Below are positions 24,613 through 34,750 of a DNA stretch of 40,347 nt, piece after piece (position 1 is the first letter of the stretch; every line of letters begins with the position of its first letter). Source of the stretch: Cytophagaceae bacterium (GTDB lineage: Bacteria; Bacteroidota; Bacteroidia; Cytophagales; Cytophagaceae); NCBI GenBank assembly GCA_025454925.1, contig JALONM010000031.1, positions 1-40,347 on the forward strand. Direction: 5' to 3'. The notes beneath the pieces were generated by a model that saw only the letters and a program-made list of their open reading frames with translations, did not search any database and was not told where the DNA came from. The position numbers and the translations under genes are program-made.

Positions 24613-24996
24613 CTAACTCCGCTTTTCTTCGTCTTTGAGATTACTCTCAATATCATGCAAAAATACTGCGTCAATGGATTCTTCAATAGTTGGAAGAATG
24701 TTCAACACGGTATCCAATTGAGAAATCTTAATTAATTTTAATACGTGTTCGGAAGGACCGCACAATACAAACAAACCTTGTTCGTTTTCACAAAGACGAT
24801 TACCAACCAGAATAGAACTTAAACCTGATGAATCGGTATATTTTACCGGACTCATGTCCAGGATAATGTTCTTTACACCTTCAGCATTCAACTTTACCAG
24901 TTCTGATTTCAAATCTGGTGCTATCACAGAGGTAAGTTTCTCCTCATTTAATTGGAAGATGGTGTACTTTTCCGTTTTTTCTACAGCGTATCTCAT
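24613..24996 (-). CDS. STAS-domain anti-sigma-factor antagonist-like protein
   Basis: 127 residues. A single STAS domain with the conserved phosphorylatable-serine segment KYTDSSGLSSIL at about 54-65, following a beta strand NIILDMSPV. Such proteins bind anti-sigma factors or kinases of partner-switching systems. No kinase gene is nearby. First gene of the STAS-rnz-transporter operon, separated from rnz by 3 bp. The acidic tail EESIDAVFLHDIESNLKDEE is longer than in the minimal family. Confidence 0.85.
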   Translation of the reverse strand: MRYAVEKTEKYTIFQLNEEKLTSVIAPDLKSELVKLNAEGVKNIILDMSPVKYTDSSGLSSILVGNRLCENEQGLFVLCGPSEHVLKLIKISQLDTVLNILPTIEESIDAVFLHDIESNLKDEEKRS

Positions 24997-25070
24997 AAGA
25001 ACATTTAAATAACCAGGTTTTTCTGACCAAAAAAATCTGGTCTATTAGTAAAAATACAAGTTTATTTCGG

Positions 25071-26006
25071 TCAATTTAAACTTTTTTTGATATTTTCTTC
25101 TATTCGACTTAAGGCATTAGAATAATCCTGAGGAACAAATTTGTCACCCGTAACCTGTTCAAAAAGTTCAATATAACGATCAGAAATGCTTTTCACCTTT
25201 TCTTCTGTCATTTCAGGCACTTTCTGGCCGTCTTTCCCCTGAAATCCATTTTCAATTAGCCACTGACGTACAAATTCTTTGGACAATTGTTTTTGAGCGT
25301 GCCCCGATCGCTGACGATCTTCGTAACCGTCAATATAAAAATACCGGGATGAATCGGGCGTATGCACCTCATCGATCAGATAAATGGTACCTTGATGATT
25401 CCCAAATTCGTATTTCGTATCTACCAAGATGAGTCCACGCTCTTTAGCAATTTCGGTTCCACGCTTAAATAAGGCAAGCGTATAGTTTTCTAATTGAATG
25501 TATTCTGATTCGGAAACCAATCCTCTTTTTAATATTTCTTCTCTTGAAATATCTTCATCGTGCCCTTCATGGGCTTTGGTTGTTGGAGTGATAATAGGTT
25601 GAGGCAAGCGATCGTTTTCTTTCAGCCCCTCGGGCAAAGCAACACCGCATACCTGGCGTTTTCCGCTGGCATATTCGCGCCATGCATGGCCTGCCAGATA
25701 CCCCCGCACCACCATTTCCACCGGATATGTTTTGCATGCAAGCCCCACCGTTACATTCGGGTCAGGCACACTCAATACCCAATTGGGAACTATATCGGAA
25801 GTACGTTTTAAAAATATAGCAGCAATTTGATTTAGTACCTGGCCTTTGTAGGGAATGGCTTTGGGTAACACGACATCGAAAGCAGAAATTCTATCGCTGG
25901 CAATCATTACCAGTTTCTCGCCAAAAGAATATACGTCTCTTACTTTCCCTTTGTAAAAAGAGGTCTGACCCGGGAACGAAAAATTGGTTTCCTTAATGGA
26001 TTGCAT
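25071..26006 (-). CDS. purC: SAICAR synthase (phosphoribosylaminoimidazole-succinocarboxamide synthase)
   Basis: 311 residues, the long PurC form found in this phylum and in yeast Ade1, against about 240 for E. coli. Motifs: [66 protein letters not shown], and DSSRYF near the active site. It joins aspartate to CAIR in purine synthesis, using ATP, in the cytoplasm. It stands alone: 87 bp follow the OmpA-LysM stop upstream, and 74 bp precede the STAS gene. Confidence 0.95.
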   Translation of the reverse strand: MQSIKETNFSFPGQTSFYKGKVRDVYSFGEKLVMIASDRISAFDVVLPKAIPYKGQVLNQIAAIFLKRTSDIVPNWVLSVPDPNVTVGLACKTYPVEMVVRGYLAGHAWREYASGKRQVCGVALPEGLKENDRLPQPIITPTTKAHEGHDEDISREEILKRGLVSESEYIQLENYTLALFKRGTEIAKERGLILVDTKYEFGNHQGTIYLIDEVHTPDSSRYFYIDGYEDRQRSGHAQKQLSKEFVRQWLIENGFQGKDGQKVPEMTEEKVKSISDRYIELFEQVTGDKFVPQDYSNALSRIEENIKKSLN

Positions 26007-26032
26007 AACACAAATCTCCTTTATTTCTATAA

Positions 26033-26054
26033 ACTCCGTCCTGTTAAGCGGAGT
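26033..26054 (-). terminator. short hairpin between OmpA-LysM gene and purC
   Basis: ACTCCG/CGGAGT stem with a 10-base loop, followed on the minus strand by TTTATAG. A weak terminator or a leader hairpin for purC. Confidence 0.3.
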
Positions 26055-26093
26055 GGCCGAAGTTAAAAAATTATCGTGGATAGATGGATTTTT

Positions 26094-29000
26094 TTATTCT
26101 TTTTTCAATCGAAGGATCATATTCTTGCGGAGAATATAGCCATCCAGGTTATTGATTTCTAAAAGTTCATCAATGCTTAAGCCAAATCGCTGAGCAATAC
26201 CACTAATGGTATCTCCCTCTTTCACCACATAACCTTGCACTGAAGGATCGCGGAGAGAAAGATCCACTTTTATTTTTTGATTGATGTAAATGGTATCGGA
26301 ATTTAAATTATTGAGCACTTTCAATTCGTCTACCCGCATTCCATACAGCTTGGCTATATTGTACAAGGTATTTTTAGGTTGAGTAATATAAAATACTATT
26401 CCAGAAGAATTCCGATAACCATTGCGTTCTTCGTTAGCAATGCTATCCACTACATTCAGATACTCTTTGTTGGAGCCAAGATTCTTGTTTACTTCTTTGT
26501 TACGCTCGAACACTTTACGCTGTTCTTTTGTAAATCGGCTTTCATCCGTTACGTATGACTTAGCCAAAGCCCTGGTTGCGGGCGTCAAAAGACCATGCTC
26601 GGATGAAGTGCGTTTTACACGCAAAGGAGCAAATGCCTTTAACTCATCTCCTACTAAACCATTGGCTTCCTTCAACTCATCAACTGTCATATTGTATTCT
26701 TTCGCCAAAGAATAGAGGGTACGTTTGGGAGGAATAATTTCCGTCATGAAAGGAGTTTCATAACCAGAACCGCCCAAAATATAAAACTCCACACGCCTGT
26801 TTAACTGACGTCCGATTTCGGTATTATTATTGGCGATGGATTTGCCTTCCCCTACAGCATTTACTACTACTGAAGACTGCGGTAATCCGTGTTCTACCAG
26901 ATAATCCTGAGCAGCACTTCCTCTTTTGCCCGACAATATTTTGTTGTAAGAAGGAGTTCCATAACTGTCTGTATTGGAGTATAATTCAATCTGAACATTT
27001 GGATTCTTTTTGCAATACTCAACGATGTTGTCCAAGGTTTTCTTCGCTTCTGGCCTAAGCTCATAACTATCGAAATCAAAATAAATATTCTCAAATAATG
27101 TTTTGGTAGAAACCTTGTCCGATCCGGAAACAGCCACGCTGCCTGCTTTCAGAGCACGATTCTGATCTTTTTTTACAGATTGCAAAATCACCCGGTACGA
27201 TCGGTCGGCTGGAAGATTGGCAAACTTGTAATACCCGTTGGCATCTGTTTTTGACGTTTTTATGGTAGTACCATTATCATCTAGCAATAGGATGGTAGCC
27301 CCAGAAGCAGGCTTACCATTGTCTTCATAAAAGATTCTGCCTTCCACATTCATGCTTTTGGCTCCTTTGGCATCATCGGGACTGATGTTGCTTATTAAAG
27401 CATCCTGCACTTCTGCCACAGGCTTCTTGCGTTTGTAAGTAGTTTTTGTATTAGAAGCTGAAAACGATGCTGTTTCTGGTGCTTTGGTCGTATAGACAAT
27501 CTTATACCCTTTCTCACCTTCTTTCTTCACCACAGTTTCGTATTTACCATTCACCAAGGGAACGCTTTTTACGGTATTCCCGAATTCGTCTTTCAATAAG
27601 ACTGTACCTGTGGTTACTGGGGCTCCTTTTTCATTTTTGATTATTCCAGAAACTACGGCATGTTCGATCTGGTCGTGCAGCGAATCACGAGGAATTTCCT
27701 GAATTTCAAATTCGCGGGTGGTCAACACCGGAGCCGTTACTGGTTTAGTTTTATAATTCATTACGGGCTTATCTTTCCTGATTGCCAGCGTTCCCGGTTT
27801 ATCGTTTACTACCGCTAACTTTAATGGCCTGTTAGATGGAATATCGTTGATTGCATAATTTCCATTAGCATCCGTAGTAGTTTCACTGATCACGTTGCCC
27901 ACCTGATCCAAAACCTGTATTTTTTTACCTGCTAAAGGTTTGGAAGTTATGCTGTCGCGAATGGTTCCTTTAAAGTCAATCGTACGTTCGGGAGTCGCAT
28001 CGGCTTTTACATTGGCTATAATTTCTGTTTTAGATTCCAGAGGCTTTTCAATAAATTTCTGTTCCGGCTTTGAGGCTATGAACTTAGTTTTCTTAGGGTC
28101 TTTATTATTTACAGCGATGGAATAATTGTCGTTTGGCACGCTGACGTTGTATTTACCATCGGAATCTGTAATGGTTTTGGCAACCACCTCTCCTGAGCTG
28201 TTTCGCACTACAATTTCCTGGTTTGCGGCAGGTTTGCCATTCAAACTATCGAGCAGATGTCCCTGCACATCAATGGTCGAATGATTAGGATCTTGTGAAG
28301 CTTTGATTTCAGCCATAGACTGCTCCTTGGGCTGCACCACCGAAGAATCCATGGCCACTACGTTTTCATCGTAGGTTGAATCTTTGATAATTTCTTGTAA
28401 AATTTTACGACTCTTGATATTAAACGTGTATATATCGTCAAAGCCAATTCCGTTTTCACGGTTTGAGGTTAGATACCCTTTCTTTTCTCCCAGGATAAAG
28501 TAAAAATCATCGCGGTTAGAATTAAATGGAGTTCCCAGGTTGATGATGTTTTCAAATCCATCTTCCTCCCGGGCCATGAAAATATCCAATCCACCACGCC
28601 CTCCATGTCCGTTGGAGGAGAAGAATAAAACCTTTTGATCGGAATAATACCGAGGGGTCATGTCCACGAAAAGTGTATTGATGCGATCCCCAAGGTTAAT
28701 GGGAGGTCCCCAGGCATCATCGCCATTACAGGTGGAGTACCAGATGTCGTGCATACCTAAACCTCCCGGTCGCTTCGACACAAAGAACAGAATATTTCCA
28801 TCCGGGGAAATACTGGGTTGACTGTTCCATTGTCCTGGCATATTGATGTTTTCATTCAAGCGTACACCTTTTTCCCACTTGCCATTGCGGTTGATGCTAA
28901 CGTATATCGCACAGTTGTATTCCTGATAATTATCTACCTTTACGATTTCATCGCAACGAGTAAAATAAAACTTCTTCTTGTCCCCTGTAATAGAGCCGGC

Positions 29001-29792
29001 GCTCTCGTTGAAAGGCGTATTTAATTTCTGAAATTCATCGTGGTGACTATGGTGAACAGCGGTCCACAACGAATCGCTTTCTTTTTTAAATCGGTACATA
29101 TCACTCAGTGCACCACCAAAAGAATTATCTTTCCCTCCGCCCACAGAGCCTTTCCTGGAAGAGGTTACAATTACCACGGAGTCGTTATCATAAATAACCG
29201 GTGAGTATTCCCCCTCCTGACTATTAACCGGTTTGGGCAATACTCGAAACTTATACAAATGCTTATCCTGATCGTGTTGTTTATCCGCCTCAATAGCTTC
29301 CTCACAACCTTTGATCTCCTGAATCGCTTTTTCACGGTACAATTCCGTTTCGAGATCGGTATCCGTATGCTCGTTTCGGTAACGGTTAAATTCTATAATT
29401 GCTTTTTGAAAATGCGCATTGTCTTTTAGCATGGTGGCATACCAAAATCGGGCAAAGGGATATTGCTCACGAAAGCGTTCCGCAACTTTTTTGTACAGAC
29501 GCTCTGCATTTTTATAATCAAAAAAGAGACGGTAACATTCTGCCATTTGAAACATGGCGTAGGCATTACTACTGTCGTGGCGCAGCACGCGACCATATTC
29601 CTGGCCGGCAAGGTAATATTCGTGGTTGTTGAAATGCTTATCCGCAAGAATCAATACAGGATTGGGTCTTGCTTTTTTCTTAGTTTTTGGCTGAGCTTTC
29701 AGGCTCAATTGTCCAGACAAACCAAGTAACAATAAAAAGCCAAACAGAAAATAGTGAAGGGTTCTTGTTGGCATTTTCAGATTTAGTTGCAT
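26094..29792 (-). CDS. large OmpA-family protein with TPR-like, PD40, CarboxypepD-like and LysM domains
   Basis: 1232 residues. In order: a signal peptide (to about 33); TPR-like helices (~40-150); PD40 propeller repeats (~195-470, FDGGLGMHDIWYS-like strings); about four CarboxypepD-like beta domains (~515-870, YNVSV, YAIND, YYKFANLP); an OmpA domain (~905-1010, YFDFDSYELRPEAKKTLDNI; SYNKILSGKRGSA; LNRRVEF); and three LysM repeats (~1025-1232). It should anchor the outer membrane to peptidoglycan by two kinds of glycan binder. Its ATG overlaps the stop of the PorP/SprF gene (TAATG), an arrangement typical of type IX secretion or gliding accessory proteins (PorE-like). Confidence 0.87.
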   Translation of the reverse strand: MQLNLKMPTRTLHYFLFGFLLLLGLSGQLSLKAQPKTKKKARPNPVLILADKHFNNHEYYLAGQEYGRVLRHDSSNAYAMFQMAECYRLFFDYKNAERLYKKVAERFREQYPFARFWYATMLKDNAHFQKAIIEFNRYRNEHTDTDLETELYREKAIQEIKGCEEAIEADKQHDQDKHLYKFRVLPKPVNSQEGEYSPVIYDNDSVVIVTSSRKGSVGGGKDNSFGGALSDMYRFKKESDSLWTAVHHSHHDEFQKLNTPFNESAGSITGDKKKFYFTRCDEIVKVDNYQEYNCAIYVSINRNGKWEKGVRLNENINMPGQWNSQPSISPDGNILFFVSKRPGGLGMHDIWYSTCNGDDAWGPPINLGDRINTLFVDMTPRYYSDQKVLFFSSNGHGGRGGLDIFMAREEDGFENIINLGTPFNSNRDDFYFILGEKKGYLTSNRENGIGFDDIYTFNIKSRKILQEIIKDSTYDENVVAMDSSVVQPKEQSMAEIKASQDPNHSTIDVQGHLLDSLNGKPAANQEIVVRNSSGEVVAKTITDSDGKYNVSVPNDNYSIAVNNKDPKKTKFIASKPEQKFIEKPLESKTEIIANVKADATPERTIDFKGTIRDSITSKPLAGKKIQVLDQVGNVISETTTDANGNYAINDIPSNRPLKLAVVNDKPGTLAIRKDKPVMNYKTKPVTAPVLTTREFEIQEIPRDSLHDQIEHAVVSGIIKNEKGAPVTTGTVLLKDEFGNTVKSVPLVNGKYETVVKKEGEKGYKIVYTTKAPETASFSASNTKTTYKRKKPVAEVQDALISNISPDDAKGAKSMNVEGRIFYEDNGKPASGATILLLDDNGTTIKTSKTDANGYYKFANLPADRSYRVILQSVKKDQNRALKAGSVAVSGSDKVSTKTLFENIYFDFDSYELRPEAKKTLDNIVEYCKKNPNVQIELYSNTDSYGTPSYNKILSGKRGSAAQDYLVEHGLPQSSVVVNAVGEGKSIANNNTEIGRQLNRRVEFYILGGSGYETPFMTEIIPPKRTLYSLAKEYNMTVDELKEANGLVGDELKAFAPLRVKRTSSEHGLLTPATRALAKSYVTDESRFTKEQRKVFERNKEVNKNLGSNKEYLNVVDSIANEERNGYRNSSGIVFYITQPKNTLYNIAKLYGMRVDELKVLNNLNSDTIYINQKIKVDLSLRDPSVQGYVVKEGDTISGIAQRFGLSIDELLEINNLDGYILRKNMILRLKKE

Positions 29793-30832
29793 TAGCGATT
29801 TGGATTCTGAATAATAGTCACCATTTGTTTTCGTTGACGCTGAATTCTGAGTGTTACTTCCCAGGCTCCCTGTACTCCGGTATAATCTTTCAGGCCATTT
29901 TGATTCAAATCGTAACTAAAACCCAAGGTATATAAATTGGAACTAATACCAATGATTCCAATAATGGCATCTTCTACTCTGTACCAAGCACCCAGAAGGA
30001 TTTCGCTAGGGGCCAAGTCCGATTCTTTTTCCACAAGCAAATAGCGCATGTACAAGCCTCCATTGATTTGCATATTCTCGCGCTGGTAGGCCAACAAGGC
30101 ATTAGGAGCAATGTTAAACCGCGGGGAAAAAGAGTGTTCGATTCCAAGAACTCCTTTGTAAATTAAAGGCATCGGACTACGAACGGTGGAGAACATAGAT
30201 TCGTTGGCTCGGTTGAGGTGATAACCGGAAACGCCCATCCAGAAACTGGTTCCACGTTGACGAATATCGCGATGAGGTTTACGAGCATACACAAAACCCG
30301 CTCCTAGATCCAAAATCATTCTGCTTTTAATCAGATTTTCACCTAAAGGATCTGCCGCTCTGCTGGCATCAAAACCATTAAACCTATCGAATTGTGACCC
30401 CCATTGCAAGGAGGAAAGATCGATGCTTTTCTGAATGGCTCCAATTTGTATGGCCCCGAGAAGTGCATTATCAGGGTTGTTTCGAAACATGTTGATGCTT
30501 CCGCTTAAATTAGCTCCCATGGTTTTAAAACCAAAGTCCCCGGCTGTACTTTGCCAGAATGAAGCACCGGCGCCGCCTATGGAATAATCAGAAAGTCCTT
30601 CCCTGTATATGGGCACCACCAACGAAACTTGACTGGTGGTATACGCAGAGCCCAAACTTCTCCATTGGGAACGATGCGATACATTCACATTCAGGTTTCG
30701 ATCTGAACCGGAAAAAGCGGGATTGAGATATAAACTGGAGGCATAATACTGGGAAAAAATGGCATCCTGTCCATGCATGCACAGAGGCAACCAAACAACC
30801 CACATAACAATTAGCCTGTACAGCTTAAACAT
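29792..30832 (-). CDS. PorP/SprF-family type IX secretion membrane protein
   Basis: 346 residues. A signal peptide ending near MHGQ is followed by the family opening DAIFSQYYASSLYLNPAFSG, then an alternating beta-barrel pattern (SLVVPIYREGLSDYSIGGAG; NLSGSINMF; GFSYDLNQNGL). Members are outer-membrane proteins that act with particular type IX cargo or with gliding adhesins. It is first of a two-gene operon with the OmpA-LysM protein. Which cargo it serves cannot be read. Confidence 0.88.
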   Translation of the reverse strand: MFKLYRLIVMWVVWLPLCMHGQDAIFSQYYASSLYLNPAFSGSDRNLNVNVSHRSQWRSLGSAYTTSQVSLVVPIYREGLSDYSIGGAGASFWQSTAGDFGFKTMGANLSGSINMFRNNPDNALLGAIQIGAIQKSIDLSSLQWGSQFDRFNGFDASRAADPLGENLIKSRMILDLGAGFVYARKPHRDIRQRGTSFWMGVSGYHLNRANESMFSTVRSPMPLIYKGVLGIEHSFSPRFNIAPNALLAYQRENMQINGGLYMRYLLVEKESDLAPSEILLGAWYRVEDAIIGIIGISSNLYTLGFSYDLNQNGLKDYTGVQGAWEVTLRIQRQRKQMVTIIQNPNR

Positions 30833-31110
30833 ACCTTTCAGTAGATCCCTTTTAAATCTTTAACCTTTTAATTAAGAACGGAATACGAATTACAAAGTTG
30901 TAAATCTAAGAAAAAAAATGGATTTCCAAGGATTTTATAAGGGTAAGATAATCAAGCTAATGAAATTTTAATTTCAAAAATTGCATGTTTTTACCCATAA
31001 ACCTATCATAATGGCATTTTCTCTTGATAATCAATTCTTTTAATGGCAAGCAATTACAAATGAAAGTAAACAAGTTGAAATAAGTGTATATTTTACAATA
31101 ATATAGGAAG

Positions 31111-31930
31111 ATGAAAAAATCCACTCATTCCTTAACATGTCAAACCGCTCTATGAACCTCCATTCTTACCGTATACATTTTCAGCACTCCTGTTTTAGGT
31201 CAATTAGTGCCCATTCTTACGGAGAATTGTAATTCATCCCGGTGTGCCCCAAGACACCTTGTATCTTAAAAACAAAAGTAAAAATGGAAAGGGCAACAAA
31301 AGTGCACTAATGCAAGAGGGATCCGGATCAGCAACTAAAGCAGGCAAAACCTGCTTTAAAAAACGATACAAAAGGCATCAGCATTGTTCCTCCGGTTTCA
31401 GAAAAATATTTAAAAACTCAAACTGGCTAAAAAGCATGTACCCATTATCGCGTATAATCGTCCGATTGAGGGGCCTTACTTGGGTTACTGACAAAATCAA
31501 TTTCAGCATGAACAGCCATGATTCAGTTTGTGCGCGCTCATGCTTTGCAATCCGATTTGAACGAGAACATTGTTTTTGAAAATAACGTCCTGCCTTGTAA
31601 CGATTAATGAATCCCCTCGCAATGTAGAAAATGCATCGACGACACCATCTGATATCTGGCGACGATAACCGCATCAATATTTTCGTTTGAAGGAAATTGG
31701 AGGTTGCCAAAAGGGCTTCCACAACATGCCGGCTCGTGCTGCCGAAGCGATGGATGCCTTGTTGAAGGGGACCTTTCGCGACTACGGCAAAGTAAAATTC
31801 TATAACAGCACCAAAAGAAATTATATTCATTCGAAGTCTCTCATAGCCATTAACAAGCATCTGTTTCGGAATATAAGAAACACCAATACCCAAACGAATA
31901 ATCAGGGAATTCAAAATAATTTGCCCGGAA
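31111..31930 (+). pseudogene. decayed secreted-protein gene
   Basis: The ATG at 31111 opens a frame that stops after 14 codons. In the same frame beyond the stop lies a signal-peptide-like stretch (TSILTVYIFSTPVLGQ). Protein-like pieces then appear in changing frames (GISIVPPVSEKYLKTQTG; HVPIIAYNRPIEGPYLGY; PARAAEAMDALLKGTFRDYG), ending near 31930 just before a strong plus-strand terminator. Several stops and frame changes are required. I cannot name the family. The preceding 30833-31110 is AT-rich without a gene. Confidence 0.5.
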
Positions 31931-31958
31931 TTACCAGTAGGTTTCCGGGCGTTTTTTT
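31923..31958 (+). terminator. Rho-independent terminator
   Basis: GCCCGGAA / TTCCGGGC, a perfect 8-bp stem with a 12-base loop, followed by seven T on the plus strand. It ends the decayed plus-strand gene and also abuts the stop of the minus-strand aldo/keto reductase. Confidence 0.85.
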
Positions 31959-32928
31959 ATTGTGACCAGGAAGTAGGGATCCTATCCCAACGATGCCGGC
32001 GCAGTTCCTGGTATAGTGCCTGACTTAAGGCAACACCATCTCCAGCGTTGCAATTGGCAGCTACGTGCGAGGGAGAACGCATACCAGGAATAGTGGTACT
32101 TACGACTCCGTTATTCAAAATAAATCGCAGGGCCATTTCAGCCATGTCCATGCCATCGGGCACCAGTGGCTTGAGTTGGTCGGCACGCTCTACACTGGGA
32201 ATAAGATTTTCCGGAACAAAATACGTATTACGCCAATCACCTTCCGGAAACGTAGTGTCTTTGGTAAGCTTGCCGGTGAGAGTCCCCTCGTCAAAAGGAA
32301 CACGCGCAATTACCGCAATGTCTAGTTCCTTGCACACCGGAAAGAGAGCATCTTCCGGATTCTGGTCAAAAATATTATAAATCACCTGCACAGAGTCGAT
32401 GAGACCCGTACGCAGCGTTTGAATAACATTTTCGGGTTCCCATCGATTTACACTGATTCCAACATGCGCTATTTTACCTTCCTGCTTCAAGCGTGTTACT
32501 GCTTCTTTCCAATCGTCGTTGGAATGCCAGGAATCTTCCCACACATGAAACTGCTGAAGGTCGATGCAATCCGTTTTTAAATTTCGTAAACTCATTTCCG
32601 TGTATTCCCGAATGTAAGAGGAAGGAAATACATCCTTTAGCAAATACTCGGGACGAGAAGGCCATCTGCGGTTTTTGGGGGGAATCTTGGTAGCGGCATA
32701 CAAGCGTTTTCCGGCATGCCGTTTTATCAAATCACCGAGCATTTCTTCACTCAGTCCATCTCCGTATGCCCAGGCCGTATCAAAAAAATTACACCCCAAT
32801 TCAACCGATACATCGAGGGCGTGGTCGGTTGCGGCCCGATCAGAGCCTTTCCAGCCTGCCATTCCCCACATACCATAGCCGATGCCGCTCACTTGCCATC
32901 CTGTTTTTCCAAATCTTCTTCGTTTCAT
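31957..32928 (-). CDS. aldo/keto reductase
   Basis: 323 residues, a complete AKR barrel. The catalytic tetrad is visible: Asp in FFDTAWAYGDG, Tyr four residues on, Lys in YAATKIPP, and His in LQQFHVWED. The C-terminal NADP-binding part carries STTIPGMRSPSHVAANC. It reduces aldehydes or ketones with NADPH in the cytoplasm; the substrate is unknown. It starts 2 bp after the stop of the small unknown gene, so the two are probably cotranscribed. Confidence 0.9.
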   Translation of the reverse strand: MKRRRFGKTGWQVSGIGYGMWGMAGWKGSDRAATDHALDVSVELGCNFFDTAWAYGDGLSEEMLGDLIKRHAGKRLYAATKIPPKNRRWPSRPEYLLKDVFPSSYIREYTEMSLRNLKTDCIDLQQFHVWEDSWHSNDDWKEAVTRLKQEGKIAHVGISVNRWEPENVIQTLRTGLIDSVQVIYNIFDQNPEDALFPVCKELDIAVIARVPFDEGTLTGKLTKDTTFPEGDWRNTYFVPENLIPSVERADQLKPLVPDGMDMAEMALRFILNNGVVSTTIPGMRSPSHVAANCNAGDGVALSQALYQELRRHRWDRIPTSWSQ

Positions 32929-32930
32929 GA

Positions 32931-33347
32931 TTAATTATTTGAACTGAATAAATGACTGTATATAGCAGGCAGTACCTCTATGGGAGCATACCACCCGTAA
33001 TCGCCTTCGTTGAAGCGCACACCAAAAACACCAGCATTTCCTTTCACGAGCCAATCGAGCGCCGCTGAAGCAGGAACGCTCATGCTAAGAACCTTGTTGT
33101 CGTCATTGGTATAATGATGCAAACGTGCATAATCGTTTAGTTTGGTATTATCGGTAAATACAAGTACCCATGATTTCCCGTCGTGTTCTTCCACATGAGG
33201 CTTCATGGGTGCATCCGGATGAATTAAAAAATTCCAGTATTCCAACAAAAACAAACTACGCCATAATTTATCCAAATGTTCTTTCGAACCGGGTTCTCCG
33301 GTATATGGATCGTAGGCATTCGCCGATAGCGCATCAAAGTTTTCCAT
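32931..33347 (-). CDS. small protein of unknown function
   Basis: 138 residues, acidic and aromatic-rich (LEYWNFLIHPD; HDGKSWVLVFTDN; LHHYTND; GDYGWYAPIEVLP). No signal peptide or membrane segment. The alternating strand pattern and the closing segment vaguely recall SseB-like domains, but I do not claim that family. It begins about 160 bp after the SpmAB stop and leads into the aldo/keto reductase. Confidence 0.7.
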   Translation of the reverse strand: MENFDALSANAYDPYTGEPGSKEHLDKLWRSLFLLEYWNFLIHPDAPMKPHVEEHDGKSWVLVFTDNTKLNDYARLHHYTNDDNKVLSMSVPASAALDWLVKGNAGVFGVRFNEGDYGWYAPIEVLPAIYSHLFSSNN

Positions 33348-33507
33348 TTCGTAAAATAAAAATATTTTATGGAACTGCTTCGATTTCTAAAAAAAATCAC
33401 ATGAGAAATAAAATAATTAGGATGATTTACTTCGAATCCATCCATCTTTCAGCACTATAATATGGGAATGTTTTTACCTTTCAATCATTTCAGATAAAAA
33501 AGGTAAA

Positions 33508-34737
33508 TTATTTAAAGAAGATAAATGCCACTGCAATGGCGGCAAGCACTCCCGCCAAGTCTGCGAGCAAACAGGTGTACAGCGCATAACGACTGTCTTT
33601 CACCTTTACATACCCGAAGTATAAGGTAAGGATAAAGAACGTTGTATCGGCCGCTCCTTGAAAGATTCCGGCTAAGCGCGCGGGAAAGGAATCGGGTCCT
33701 TTGGTTTCCATTACTTCTAAAAACATTGCGCGGGCACCAGAGCCGCTCAAAGGCTTCATGATTGCAGTAGGTAATGCCGGTATTACTTCCTGATTCCATC
33801 CCAGTGCCGCAAAAACATGCCCCAACCCACTCATCAACATATCCATCACTCCGCTGTTTCTAAACAAGCCTATTGCGATTAGCATCGCCACCAGATAGGG
33901 TATAATCTTAATGGCAGACTCAAAACCTTCTTTGGCCCCTTCAATAAAAGCATCGTAAACATTGATCTTTTTGCGCATACCTGCCAGAAGAAATACCATG
34001 ACCACGGAAAGTAAAATGAACGCAGATGCATTGGATGAAACACGTTGCAAAGACTCAGCATCGAGCCCGGCAAAATACCAAACAATCAAGCCAACCAGGG
34101 CTGTCATTCCCAACAGGGTAAACAATAACACCGGTTGAAGCAAATTAATGCGTTGTATCAAACAGACTGAAACGAGCGCAACCAGCGTGGAACAATAGGT
34201 GGCAATTAAAATCGGCAAAAATACATCGGCTGGATTTGCCGCGCCGGCCGTGGCGCGCACCGCCATTATGCTCAGTGGAATGATTGTTAATCCGGAAGCA
34301 TTCAGGGTAAGAAACATGATTTGAGCATTACTCGCCTTTTCTTTCTGTGGATTTAATTCCTGCATGCCCTCCATGGCCTTCAATCCTATGGGCGTGGCAG
34401 CATTGTCCAACCCTAGCATATTGGCGGAAATATTCAGAAACAAATGTCCGGACACAGGACTTCCTTTGGGAATTTCAGGGAAGAGCTTTAACAAAAAGGG
34501 CGCAATTACCTGAGCGATGCGATCTGTTAAACCCGACTTTTCTCCGATTTTAAGCAAACCCAATCCAAAGGCCAGAGTTCCCGTAAGGTTTAAACAAAAT
34601 TCAAATCCGGATTTGGCCGAATCAAACATGCCCGTGGAAAGTTTGGGAAGCACTGTCGTGTCGCCTAGCAAAAGACCAACCAGGGCGGCTAGCAGCGATA
34701 TTAGTATCAACCCAATCCAAATGAAATTTATAATCAT
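33508..34737 (-). CDS. SpmA-SpmB fusion (nucleoside-recognition/Gate domain membrane protein)
   Basis: 409 residues with about ten hydrophobic segments. The first half has the SpmA pattern NISANMLGLDNAATPIGLKA, and the second half the SpmB pattern KPLSGSGARAMFLEV with ADTTFFIL. The two are separate genes in Bacillus and fused in many Bacteroidota. The Gate fold is shared with nucleoside transporters; the function outside sporulation is unknown. It begins 13 bp after the rarA stop and is likely in its operon. Confidence 0.85.
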   Translation of the reverse strand: MIINFIWIGLILISLLAALVGLLLGDTTVLPKLSTGMFDSAKSGFEFCLNLTGTLAFGLGLLKIGEKSGLTDRIAQVIAPFLLKLFPEIPKGSPVSGHLFLNISANMLGLDNAATPIGLKAMEGMQELNPQKEKASNAQIMFLTLNASGLTIIPLSIMAVRATAGAANPADVFLPILIATYCSTLVALVSVCLIQRINLLQPVLLFTLLGMTALVGLIVWYFAGLDAESLQRVSSNASAFILLSVVMVFLLAGMRKKINVYDAFIEGAKEGFESAIKIIPYLVAMLIAIGLFRNSGVMDMLMSGLGHVFAALGWNQEVIPALPTAIMKPLSGSGARAMFLEVMETKGPDSFPARLAGIFQGAADTTFFILTLYFGYVKVKDSRYALYTCLLADLAGVLAAIAVAFIFFK

Positions 34738-34750
34738 AGCTTTCTTATTC

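Noticed and set aside
25022-25050. GACCA/TGGTC hairpin after purC as a terminator
   Set aside because: The stem is only 5 bp and the T run is in the loop, not after it.
31378-31914. A 178-codon minus-strand frame
   Set aside because: It is antisense to the decayed plus-strand gene, whose signal peptide and terminator both point to the plus strand.
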